From Stenotrophomonas lacuserhaii (GTDB taxonomy: Bacteria; Pseudomonadota; Gammaproteobacteria; Xanthomonadales; Xanthomonadaceae): DNA of 60,393 nucleotides. The stretch's first letter is position 1; every line of letters starts with the position of its first letter. The translations under genes were made by a program, and so were the position numbers. The notes beneath the pieces were generated by a model. It was given only the letters and a program-made list of their open reading frames with translations. It was not told the DNA's origin and did no database searches. Positions 30,430 through 38,586 of this stretch are shown here, in pieces. The stretch spans positions 1 to 60,393 of the forward strand of contig NZ_JACSQS010000014.1 of the NCBI RefSeq assembly GCF_014836545.1, in the 5' to 3' direction.

Positions 30430-33273
30430 GTGAACGCCGTCCGTCCGCACCGCCACTGTCTTTACCATGGAATTGCCCTTGCCCTGCTGCTGCCCGCTAC
30501 GGCGTGGTCGCAACAGGCCACCGAACCTGTCCCCGCCAGCACCTCGACCGGGCAGGCCGCTGCACCCGCAGGCGAGGGCCCGATCGACCTGCAGACGGTC
30601 CAGGTCAGCGGCGTCCGCGCCGCGCTGGCGCGTTCCACCGAGCTCAAGCGCGATGCGTCCACCGTGCAGGATTCGATCAGCGCGCTGGAGCTGGGCCGGT
30701 TCCCGGATGACAACGTGGCCGATTCGCTCAGCCATATCACCGGCGTTTCCATCACCCGCACCGCCGGTGGCGAAGGCCAGAAAGTCAGCGTGCGCGGGCT
30801 GGGCCCGGAATACACACTGACCACGTTCAACAACCGCATCCTGGCCACCGATGGTGCCGGCCGTGATTTCGCCTACGACGTGCTGCCCTCCGATGTGATC
30901 AGTGGGGCCGACGTGGTCAAGGGCGCCCAGGCCGCGCTGACCGAAGGTGCGATCGGCGGCCTGATCAACCTGCGTTCGGCCAGCCCGTTCGACAACAAGG
31001 GCCAGCACGCCATCGTGCGTGCCGAGGGCGACCACAACCAGATGTCCGAGTTGAACGGCCGCAAGTTCTCCGCGACCTACAGCAACACCTTCGCCGATGA
31101 CACCATGGGCCTGCTGATCGGCGCGGTGTACGCCGAGCGCAAGGACCGCACCGATATCGCCGGCAACGACGGCGGCTGGACCCGCAACCCGGACCCTGCC
31201 GACCCCAGCTGGGGCGGCAATGCGTGGGGTGGCAACATCGACCCGAACGGCAACGGCGAACTGGACCCTGAAGAGTACGGGCTGATCGCGCCGGGCCAGT
31301 TCCGCGTCGGTACGGTGCAGGAAGACAAGAAGCGCAAGGCATTTTCCGGCAAGTTCGAATGGCGTCCCAACGATGACGTGCGGATCGTGGTGGACGGCCT
31401 GAAGACCCGGCTGGATTCGCCGCAGGTGTCCTACCAGCAGTCCTTCTATCCGCTGTTCGCGCCTGGCCGCTGGTCGGACATCAACGTGCAGAACGGCATC
31501 GTCACCGGCTTCACCATGGACAACCCGGATCCGGAGCAGCGGATGAACCCGGAGCTGCTCAACCAGACCGAACACCGCGTGGTGGACACCGACCTGTTCG
31601 GCATCAACGGCAGCTGGAGGGTCAATGACAGCCTGACCATGACCGGCGATGTGTACCGCTCCACCTCCGAACGCAAGTCCGGCGGCCAGGATACCTACGT
31701 CGTGCTGCGCATGAACCAGCCCAACGTCACCCGCATCGACCTGACCCGCGACGCCGTGCCGAATGTCACCACCACCTTCGATGATGGTCGTGACCTGTCC
31801 ACCGGCCTGGCCAACGGCCAGTTCAACGACAGCGACTTCAACACGCACTACATGGAACTGCGCGGCGACAACATCAAGGATGAGATCACCGGCGGAACCG
31901 TCGGCGGCAAGCTGTACGTGGGCCAGTGGGGCATCGACAGCCTGAACTTCGGCATGACCCGCACCGAACGCAGCAAGCGCCGTGACCTGGTCAACAACAC
32001 CCTCAACGGCGGTGCCGATTACTACTCGGTGGACAACGCGATCAACGTCGGCGACCTGGGCGGCGGCGTGCTGGATCGCACCCTGTCGCTGCCGAACTTC
32101 ATGAACAAGGTCGGTTCCAGTTTCCCGCGCAGCTTCCTGGGCTTTGACGTGCCCAATTACCTGAGCAGCCTGCAGGCCTACAACGGCAACCCGCGCCCGG
32201 ATGGCACGGTCTACGATTTCGCCAACGCCGCGCCGCAATGGAACCCGCTGGAAAGCTACCGCGTGGAAGAGAAGACCAACGCGTTCTACGTGCAGGCCGA
32301 TCTGTCCGGCGATCGCTGGAGCGCGGACGTAGGCGTGCGCGTGGTCAGCACCCAGACCCGCGCCGAAGCCTGGGATGCGAAGATCATCGGCATCACCGAG
32401 AACGGCGCCTTCAACTACACCGCCCGCTATGCCGATCCCACCCCGGTGCAGCAGGATGGCAGCTACCGCTACATCCTGCCGTCGGGCAACTTCACCTGGC
32501 GCTTCACCGATGAGCTGTTGCTGCGCCTGGGCGCGGCCAAGACCATGGCCCGCCCGCCAGTGGACAAGCTGGCCCCGACCAACACCACCGCCAGCGTGTC
32601 CTGGGGCGAGTTCACCCAGATCTACGGTGGCAACGTCGACCTCAAGCCGTATACCGCCAAGCAGGGTGACGTGTCGCTGGAGTGGTACTTCGCTGAACAA
32701 TCCATCGCCAACATGGCGGTGTTCTACAAGCGCATTTCCAACCAGATCACCACCAGCTGGGAGCCGGGCCAGGACATCGGCGTGCCGGGCTATCTGTTCA
32801 ACGTGATGCGCCCGATCAACGGCGACTACGCCAAGGTGCACGGCCTGGAAGCCGGCCTGCAGCACTTCTGGGAGAACGGCCTGGGTTTCCGCGCCCAGTA
32901 CACCCGCAACTGGTCCAAGAGCTTCGTGGCAGGGGAAGAACGTCCGCTGGAAGGGATTGCCCCGTCGGTCTACTCGCTGGGCCTGATGTATGAAAAGGGC
33001 CCGTGGTCGATCAGCACCACCGCCGACTACAGCGATGGTTTCGTGACCGCCACCAACGTGCTGGGCGCGGGCTACAACGAACAGGCCGATGAGATCACCT
33101 GGCTCACCGCCAGCATCTCTTATGAGATCAACGACATGTTCAGCGTCAGCCTGCAGGGCCAGAACCTGCTGGACGAAGCGCAGACCTACAGCATCAACGG
33201 CAATCCGCTGCTTTCGCAGGGCTACTACCGTTACGGCCGTTCGTTCACGCTCGGCTTCAGCGCGCGCTTCTGA
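30430..33273 (+). CDS. TonB-dependent receptor (Aga-like locus)
   Basis: This outer-membrane, TonB-energised transporter is 947 residues with a signal peptide ending at TAWSQQ. The plug domain has the ALELGRFPDDNVADSLSHITGVSITRT and VSVRGLGPEYT segments, and the barrel ends SFTLGFSARF with a terminal Phe. It is typical of the large Xanthomonadaceae receptors for oligosaccharides. The GTG start at 30430 follows GAGAGAG and gives a clean signal peptide; an ATG at 30409 is the alternative. Divergent from the DeoR gene and followed by the phosphoesterase, it probably imports the oligosaccharide handled by the GH36 operon. Confidence 0.92.
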   Translation: MNAVRPHRHCLYHGIALALLLPATAWSQQATEPVPASTSTGQAAAPAGEGPIDLQTVQVSGVRAALARSTELKRDASTVQDSISALELGRFPDDNVADSLSHITGVSITRTAGGEGQKVSVRGLGPEYTLTTFNNRILATDGAGRDFAYDVLPSDVISGADVVKGAQAALTEGAIGGLINLRSASPFDNKGQHAIVRAEGDHNQMSELNGRKFSATYSNTFADDTMGLLIGAVYAERKDRTDIAGNDGGWTRNPDPADPSWGGNAWGGNIDPNGNGELDPEEYGLIAPGQFRVGTVQEDKKRKAFSGKFEWRPNDDVRIVVDGLKTRLDSPQVSYQQSFYPLFAPGRWSDINVQNGIVTGFTMDNPDPEQRMNPELLNQTEHRVVDTDLFGINGSWRVNDSLTMTGDVYRSTSERKSGGQDTYVVLRMNQPNVTRIDLTRDAVPNVTTTFDDGRDLSTGLANGQFNDSDFNTHYMELRGDNIKDEITGGTVGGKLYVGQWGIDSLNFGMTRTERSKRRDLVNNTLNGGADYYSVDNAINVGDLGGGVLDRTLSLPNFMNKVGSSFPRSFLGFDVPNYLSSLQAYNGNPRPDGTVYDFANAAPQWNPLESYRVEEKTNAFYVQADLSGDRWSADVGVRVVSTQTRAEAWDAKIIGITENGAFNYTARYADPTPVQQDGSYRYILPSGNFTWRFTDELLLRLGAAKTMARPPVDKLAPTNTTASVSWGEFTQIYGGNVDLKPYTAKQGDVSLEWYFAEQSIANMAVFYKRISNQITTSWEPGQDIGVPGYLFNVMRPINGDYAKVHGLEAGLQHFWENGLGFRAQYTRNWSKSFVAGEERPLEGIAPSVYSLGLMYEKGPWSISTTADYSDGFVTATNVLGAGYNEQADEITWLTASISYEINDMFSVSLQGQNLLDEAQTYSINGNPLLSQGYYRYGRSFTLGFSARF

Positions 33274-33278
33274 TCTCG

Positions 33279-33310
33279 ATGGCGTGCCGGCTTTCCGGCC
33301 GGCACGCCAT
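33279..33310. terminator. Strong hairpin after the TonB receptor gene
   Basis: A perfect 13-bp stem (ATGGCGTGCCGGC pairing with GCCGGCACGCCAT) surrounds a six-base loop, but no T tract follows on either strand. It may protect the 3' end or attenuate rather than be a classical terminator. Confidence 0.55.
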
Positions 33311-33379
33311 GCGCAACGCTGGGCAGATGGTCATCATCGGCCATTACACTATCCCGTCTTTGCCACGGGGCCCCCGATC

Positions 33380-34972
33380 ATGAAACTGCATGCTGCAGGC
33401 CTGTGCTGCCTGCTCCTCACCAGCGCGCCCGCATGGGCCGATGCGGTCACCGTCAGTGGACGGGTCTACCAGGAACGTGATGGCAAGTCCGGTCGCGGGC
33501 CGACCGATCCGGGCATGGGCGGCGTACAGGTCTCCAACGGCCGCAGCATCGTGCGCACCAGCGCCGATGGCAGCTATCACCTGCCGGTCGAGGCCGGCGA
33601 TACCGTGTTCATCATCAAGCCCGACGGCTACCGCATTCCAGCCGGTTCGGATGGATTGCCCGCATTCTGGCGCCACCACGTCCCGCAGGGGTCGCCGGTG
33701 TTGAAATACCGCGGCATCGCGCCGACCAGCACACCCGCTACTGCCTACGATTTCGCGCTCGCCCCTGAAAAACACGACAACCGCCGCGGCTTCCAGATGC
33801 TGGTGTTCACCGATCCGCAGACCGCAACGCGGGGTGACATAGGCTACTACGAGCAATCCATCGTCAGTCCGCTGGTGGGAAAGACCAAGGCGCGCCTCGG
33901 CACCACGCTGGGCGACATCGTCAACGACGACCTGTCGCTGTATCCGGCCATCAACAAGGTGACCACCCAGCTCGGTGTCCCGTGGTTCCATGTCCCCGGC
34001 AACCATGACCTGGATTTCGACGCCGGCCATGATGAGCACTCGCTGGACAGCTGGCGTGCGGTGTACGGACCGGACACCTATGCAGTGGAAGAGGGCGGCG
34101 CCAGCTTCGTGTTCCTGGACGATGTGGTCTACGATCCGGCGGCCCGGCCGACCTACATCGGCGGGCTGCGTGAGGATCAGTTCGCCTTCCTCGGCCAGTA
34201 CCTGAAGGGCGTGCCGCACGACCGCCTGCTGGTGCTCGGGATGCATATCCCGCTGTTCGATGCCGCACCGGGTCGCGAAACCTTCCGCCATGCCGACCGC
34301 CAGCGCCTGTTCGAGATGCTCAAGCCTTTCAGCAATGTGCTGGTGTTGAGCGGCCACAGCCATACCCAGCAGCACTACTACCACGCCGCGGCCGATGGCT
34401 GGCACGGCGACAAGCCGCTGCACGAGTACAACGTCGGCGCCAACTGCGGCGCGTTCTGGTCCGGGGTCAAGGATCGGCGTGGCGTGCCCGACAGCACCAT
34501 GAGTGATGGCACGCCCAAGGGCTACGCGCTGCTGGATGTGGCCGGCAACGGGACGTACCGGCTGCAGTACCGCGTGGCCGGTGCGGCGGACAGCGAACAG
34601 ATCGGCCTGCATGCGCCGAAGGTACTGCGCCAGGGCGCTTACCCGGCCTGGGGCGTGTTCGCCAACGTGTACATGGGCGAGGCTGCCACGCGCGTGGAGT
34701 TCCGCATCGACGGCGGCCCCTGGCAGCCGATGAAGCAGGTGCGCCAGGGCGATCCGCGGCTGCTGGCGGAGAACGTGGCCGATGACCTGGCCCCGGCCTT
34801 GCGCGGCTATGACCGTTCGCCGGAAGCCACCCCGTCGCCGCACCTGTGGCGCGGCGCGCTGGCCACCGACCTGGCCCTTGGTGAGCACAAGGTGGACGTG
34901 CGCGCGACCCAGCCGGATGGTTCGGTCTACACCGCCAGCACCCGTTACGCGTTGCAGTCAGCCCAGCCCTGA
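33380..34972 (+). CDS. Secreted calcineurin-like metallophosphoesterase with flanking MetallophosN/C domains
   Basis: The 530-residue precursor has a signal peptide (MKLHAAGLCCLLLTSAPAWA). Residues about 25-120 form a beta-rich N-terminal domain. The phosphoesterase core follows: FTDPQ, LGDIVNDD, VPGNHD, GMHIPL and LSGHSHTQQH. The first motif reads D-P-Q instead of D-x-H, a change also seen in relatives. A C-terminal beta-sandwich domain comes last. It is 106 nt after the receptor gene, likely co-transcribed and extracytoplasmic. The substrate may be a phosphodiester on the imported glycan; this is inference. Confidence 0.87.
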   Translation: MKLHAAGLCCLLLTSAPAWADAVTVSGRVYQERDGKSGRGPTDPGMGGVQVSNGRSIVRTSADGSYHLPVEAGDTVFIIKPDGYRIPAGSDGLPAFWRHHVPQGSPVLKYRGIAPTSTPATAYDFALAPEKHDNRRGFQMLVFTDPQTATRGDIGYYEQSIVSPLVGKTKARLGTTLGDIVNDDLSLYPAINKVTTQLGVPWFHVPGNHDLDFDAGHDEHSLDSWRAVYGPDTYAVEEGGASFVFLDDVVYDPAARPTYIGGLREDQFAFLGQYLKGVPHDRLLVLGMHIPLFDAAPGRETFRHADRQRLFEMLKPFSNVLVLSGHSHTQQHYYHAAADGWHGDKPLHEYNVGANCGAFWSGVKDRRGVPDSTMSDGTPKGYALLDVAGNGTYRLQYRVAGAADSEQIGLHAPKVLRQGAYPAWGVFANVYMGEAATRVEFRIDGGPWQPMKQVRQGDPRLLAENVADDLAPALRGYDRSPEATPSPHLWRGALATDLALGEHKVDVRATQPDGSVYTASTRYALQSAQP

Positions 34973-34988
34973 GCAGCAGGCGAGGGTA

Positions 34989-35011
34989 GTAGCGCCGGCC
35001 AGTGGTTGGCG
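34989..35011 (+). repeat. Degenerate REP element
   Basis: GTAGCGCCGGCCAGTGGTTGG has the GTAG head and an imperfect GCCGGCC/GGTTGGC stem, 16 bases after the phosphoesterase stop. Confidence 0.5.
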
Positions 35012-35079
35012 AGCGCAGCGGGCCGCAGAAAAGAAACGGCAGCCGCCCATCAAGGCGCGGCTGCCGCGGAGAGAACGGA

Positions 35080-35103
35080 CCCCGCCGCGAGGCGGGGTTT
35101 TTT
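35080..35103 (+). terminator. Rho-independent terminator after the phosphoesterase gene
   Basis: CCCCGCC, GCGA loop, GGCGGGG, then TTTTTT. It works in the plus direction and ends just before the stop codon of the convergent TonB receptor gene. Confidence 0.93.
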
Positions 35104-35107
35104 CAGC

Positions 35108-38100
35108 TCAGAACTTGTAATTCAGGCCGAAGTACAGCTGGCGGCCACTGTAGATGTTGGAGATCAGGCGGGCCTTGGTGTCGCCCCCCAGGTGCATGCG
35201 CTGTTCTGACTTGGTGGCGTTGAGCACCGAAGCGGTCAGCGTCAACGCCTCGGTCAGGTTGTAGGCCGCATTGAGGTCCAGCTGGTCGTAGGGCTCGGTG
35301 AACACGGTCATGCCGTTGTTGAGCCCACCGACCACTTCGCCGCGGCGGTTGTAGGACGCGCGCGCGAGGAACTTGTCGTTCTCGTAGAACAGGGTCACGT
35401 TGGCCTGGTTCTTCGCGCTGCCGACCAGCGGCGAAGCGCCGATGTTCTCTCCGTCCAGCACGATCGAGGCCAGGTTGGTGTCGTTGTAGGTGTAGTTGGC
35501 CTGCATGCCAAAGCCCATGTCGAAGGTGTACTGGCCGTAGATTTCCACGCCCTGCGACACGCCGTCACGGCCGTTGGCCTCGGTGGAGTAGTTCTGCACC
35601 GTCACCATCTCGCCGCCCACGTCCATCTGCTGGTCGGTCACCACCGGCACGGTGAAGTTGTCCACGTCCTTGCGGAACAGGGCCACGCCGGCGACCGCGC
35701 CCGGCTTGAAGTAGTACTCCAGGCCGAGGTCGTACTGCAGGGCCTCGAACGGCTCCAGCTGCTTGTTGCTGCCCGACCCGTACCAGCCCGGGGTGGTGGT
35801 GCCACCGGCCACGCGGCGGTCGTTGCTGTATTCCTCGCTGATGTACTCCAGGCCGCCCGGGTAGGCGATGCTGGTATAGCCGGGACGTGCGATCACCTTG
35901 GAGGCCGCGCCGCGCAGCACGAGGTTTTCGGTGATGTCCCAGGCGATGTTGAAGCTGGGCAGGACGTCGGTGTAGGTCTTGTCCAGCGAGGACTGCTCGT
36001 AGGTTTTCTCGCGCACGTCGCGGCGCACGAAGCCGGATTCGCAGACCGTGCCGGCCGGCGGCGCGCCGGTCGGGCAGGCCAGCGGATTGCCGTCGGCGCC
36101 GTCGACGAAGTAGTCCATGAAGCGCTCGACCGAGTCGCTCGATGCCGCGTGCTGCTTGGTCTGCACCAGGCGCACGCCCAGGTTGCCGCGGACGCGTTCG
36201 GTGCGGAAGTTGGCCTGGAAGTAGGTCGAGTAGATCTTCTCGTTGACGTCGTAGACGAAGTCCGGCTCGATCCGCTTCTGCATGCCGCCGTAGCGTTCGT
36301 TGAGGTAGGCCAGGTAGGCGGGGAAGTTGATGCCCGGCATCACGTTGGCGTCGAAGCCGCCGGCGATGTCGTCGATCGGGCTGGACAGGAAGAAGCCCGG
36401 CTGGGCTACGCTCTTTTCCGGATCGGCACAGTTGCCGGCCTGGTAGCGTGCCTCGTAATCGTTCGGATCAGCACCCTGGCAGGCCCAGTAGGTGTTGCCG
36501 GTGTTGCGATGGACCTTGCCGTCGCGGTACTTCACGCCGAACTGGAATGAATCGATGAAGCCGCTTTCAAACAGGCGGGTGAAGTCGGCCTGGAAGTAGT
36601 TCTGTTCGATGCTGGTCTCGCGCCACGACGAATCGGTCGAGCCGGTGTCGATCTCGGCGATGCCGGCCATCAGCTGGTCCTGCAGGTCCGGCGAGAACGT
36701 GGCCGACGGCGTGCCGGTCAGGTCGTAGGCGCTGTAGCTGTTGCCGGATTGCCACACGCCATCGACCTGGCGGCGCGGCTTGGCCGACATGCGGAAGTTG
36801 ATCGACGGGCCGCCTTCGGACCAGGTGCGGCCGCCCTTGAAGGTCACCTTGGACAGCGGGCTGATTTCCCAGTCCACGGTCAGGTCGCCGGTCTGCGAAA
36901 GCGCCTTTTCGCGGCTGTAGGCCCCACTCAGCTGCGGGGTGGGGATGGTGCAGTCGTCCGGGCCCCAGCCACCCGGCGCCATGCCGGCGGCAGCGGCCTG
37001 TGCTTCGCTGCAGTAGTACGCCTTGCCCGGCAGCTTCTCGAACTGTGCGCCGGTGACGACGCTGCCGCTGGAATCGAAGTCCATGCCATTGAGCAGGCGT
37101 CCGCCGGCCCAGTTGCCGTCGCCGTTGTAGCGGGCGATGTTCCACTCCGGGATCTTGGCCTGGTTCAGCGTGTAATCGCCGGACAGCTCGAAGCGGAAGT
37201 AGTTGGCGGTGACGGTCAGGTTGTCGACCGGCTTGAACTGGAAGGTGAACTGGCCGCCGGTGCGCTCGCGCTCTTCTTCGCGCACGCCGAAGTTGACCGA
37301 CGTCGGCATGAAGAATTCGCTGTAGTTGCCACCGGTCTGGTTGTTGAAACCGGACTCGCCCCACCAGTAATGGATGCCATCCTGCGGCAGCGTATTGCCG
37401 TAGGCGTCCTTGGCTTCGGTGCCGGCGCCGTACCACTGGTAGTCATCTACGGTGACTTCCATGCTGCGGTTGGTGCGCTTCTGCTTGGTCGCCCCGATCA
37501 GCACGCCGAAACGCTCGTCCTTGCTGTGCCAGGCGTACATCGCCGACAGGTTCGGATCCACGCTGTCGCTGGTATCGGAGGTGACGCCTTCGATGTTGAC
37601 GAAGCCGGAGTTGGCTTCCATCTCCAGCGGGCGGCGGGTATGCAGGATCACCGTACCGCCGATGCCGCCTTCGTCGATGCGCGCTTCGGGCGACTTGAAC
37701 AGCTCCGCGCTCTCCAGCATGTTCGACGGCAGCAGGGTGTAATTGAACGAACGCGAAGCCTCGTTGTTGGTTTCCGAGGTGGCGATGTAGTTGCCGTTCA
37801 ACTGGGTCAGGGTCAGGTCGGCATCCAGGCCGCGCACGCTGACATTCTTGCCTTCGCCGCCATCGCGGGTGATGACCACGCCGGGCACGCGCTGCAGCGC
37901 ATCGGCGACGTTCTTGTCGGGGAACTTGCCGACGTCTTCTGCGGTGATGACTTCGACCACGGCATTGGCGTCACGCTTCTGCTGCAGGCTCTTTTCGATG
38001 GCGTAGCGGTAGCCGGTGACATTGACGCTGTCCAGCGTGGTGGCGCTGGGCGAAGCGGCGGGGGTGGCCGGTGCTGCGTCCTGGGCGAACGCCGGCGCCG

Positions 38101-38173
38101 CAGTGGCCGCCAAGGCGAATGCGATGGCTGCCGACAGGGCGTGGCAACCGTGCTTGTGTGACATGTAATTCAT
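35108..38173 (-). CDS. TonB-dependent receptor (mannoside locus)
   Basis: The 1021-residue precursor has a signal peptide ending AAPAFAQ. The plug contains EVITAEDVGKFPDKNVADALQRVPGVVITRD and VSVRGLDADLTL, and the barrel ends GRQLYFGLNYKF. The size and plug match the Xanthomonas receptors of carbohydrate utilisation loci, including those for N-glycan pieces. The first ATG follows AGGAG at nine bases; a second ATG is three codons in. It is divergent from the GH92 gene over a 413-bp operator-rich gap and probably imports mannose-rich oligosaccharides. Confidence 0.93.
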   Translation of the reverse strand: MNYMSHKHGCHALSAAIAFALAATAAPAFAQDAAPATPAASPSATTLDSVNVTGYRYAIEKSLQQKRDANAVVEVITAEDVGKFPDKNVADALQRVPGVVITRDGGEGKNVSVRGLDADLTLTQLNGNYIATSETNNEASRSFNYTLLPSNMLESAELFKSPEARIDEGGIGGTVILHTRRPLEMEANSGFVNIEGVTSDTSDSVDPNLSAMYAWHSKDERFGVLIGATKQKRTNRSMEVTVDDYQWYGAGTEAKDAYGNTLPQDGIHYWWGESGFNNQTGGNYSEFFMPTSVNFGVREEERERTGGQFTFQFKPVDNLTVTANYFRFELSGDYTLNQAKIPEWNIARYNGDGNWAGGRLLNGMDFDSSGSVVTGAQFEKLPGKAYYCSEAQAAAAGMAPGGWGPDDCTIPTPQLSGAYSREKALSQTGDLTVDWEISPLSKVTFKGGRTWSEGGPSINFRMSAKPRRQVDGVWQSGNSYSAYDLTGTPSATFSPDLQDQLMAGIAEIDTGSTDSSWRETSIEQNYFQADFTRLFESGFIDSFQFGVKYRDGKVHRNTGNTYWACQGADPNDYEARYQAGNCADPEKSVAQPGFFLSSPIDDIAGGFDANVMPGINFPAYLAYLNERYGGMQKRIEPDFVYDVNEKIYSTYFQANFRTERVRGNLGVRLVQTKQHAASSDSVERFMDYFVDGADGNPLACPTGAPPAGTVCESGFVRRDVREKTYEQSSLDKTYTDVLPSFNIAWDITENLVLRGAASKVIARPGYTSIAYPGGLEYISEEYSNDRRVAGGTTTPGWYGSGSNKQLEPFEALQYDLGLEYYFKPGAVAGVALFRKDVDNFTVPVVTDQQMDVGGEMVTVQNYSTEANGRDGVSQGVEIYGQYTFDMGFGMQANYTYNDTNLASIVLDGENIGASPLVGSAKNQANVTLFYENDKFLARASYNRRGEVVGGLNNGMTVFTEPYDQLDLNAAYNLTEALTLTASVLNATKSEQRMHLGGDTKARLISNIYSGRQLYFGLNYKF

Positions 38174-38216
38174 TCTCTCCCTCTCCTGGATCGAACCGTT
38201 GGCTGATACGAAATAC

Positions 38217-38230
38217 TTGAATCGATCTTA
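38217..38230. promoter_or_regulatory. ATCGAT-centred operator, copy A
   Basis: TTGAATCGATCTTA fits TTRRATCGATYYAA at 12 of 14 positions or better, counting degenerate sites. It lies 44 bases upstream of the receptor start. Confidence 0.5.
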
Positions 38231-38328
38231 TGTTTTGACGCGAGACCGCAAGCGTGGGGCGGGAGAGACAGGGCACCTGGGGGGCGTTGCTGTCGGATTC
38301 CGAACCCGGCAATCGTGACCGTTTGAAG

Positions 38329-38342
38329 TTGGATCGATCTAA
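38329..38342. promoter_or_regulatory. ATCGAT-centred operator, copy B
   Basis: TTGGATCGATCTAA fits the palindrome TTRRATCGATYYAA completely. Confidence 0.55.
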
Positions 38343-38400
38343 ACGATTGCCGCGCATTTTTTAACACGGCCTGACTCAAGTCGCATGCTGCTGCGCAATA

Positions 38401-38414
38401 TGAAAACGTTTGCA
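38401..38414. promoter_or_regulatory. LacI/GalR-family consensus operator
   Basis: TGAAAACGTTTGCA is an exact match to the family consensus TGNAANCGNTTNCA. It lies midway between the receptor and GH92 genes. The LacI-family gene at 41144 is the obvious candidate to bind it. Confidence 0.7.
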
Positions 38415-38487
38415 GTGCGCCCGCGCCCCGGTGGGCGGCGTTCCATGTTGCGCTGCAGGATGCGCGAGGACGGACGTTCATGTTTAC

Positions 38488-38501
38488 TTCAATCGATCTA
38501 A
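38488..38501. promoter_or_regulatory. ATCGAT-centred operator, copy C
   Basis: TTCAATCGATCTAA differs from TTRRATCGATYYAA at one position. It lies about 86 bases upstream of the GH92 start. Confidence 0.55.
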
Positions 38502-38586
38502 ATCGACGAACAGGCATCGGGCCGACCTCCCGTGACGCGGGCCTGTCGGCTCGGATCCCGATCTGCCAACGCCCGCCAAGGAGCCC

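Larger units (their letters stand above)
38174..38586. promoter_or_regulatory. 413-bp divergent control region of the mannoside locus
   Basis: There is no gene. The gap holds a perfect LacI/GalR-type operator (38401-38414) and three ATCGAT-centred palindromes at 38217, 38329 and 38488. GC content is clearly lower than in the neighbouring genes around 38340-38410. Confidence 0.7.

Noticed and set aside
30400..32865. A long antisense frame over the first TonB receptor
   Set aside because: It has low-complexity residue composition and no recognisable motifs, and the plus-strand receptor is complete.
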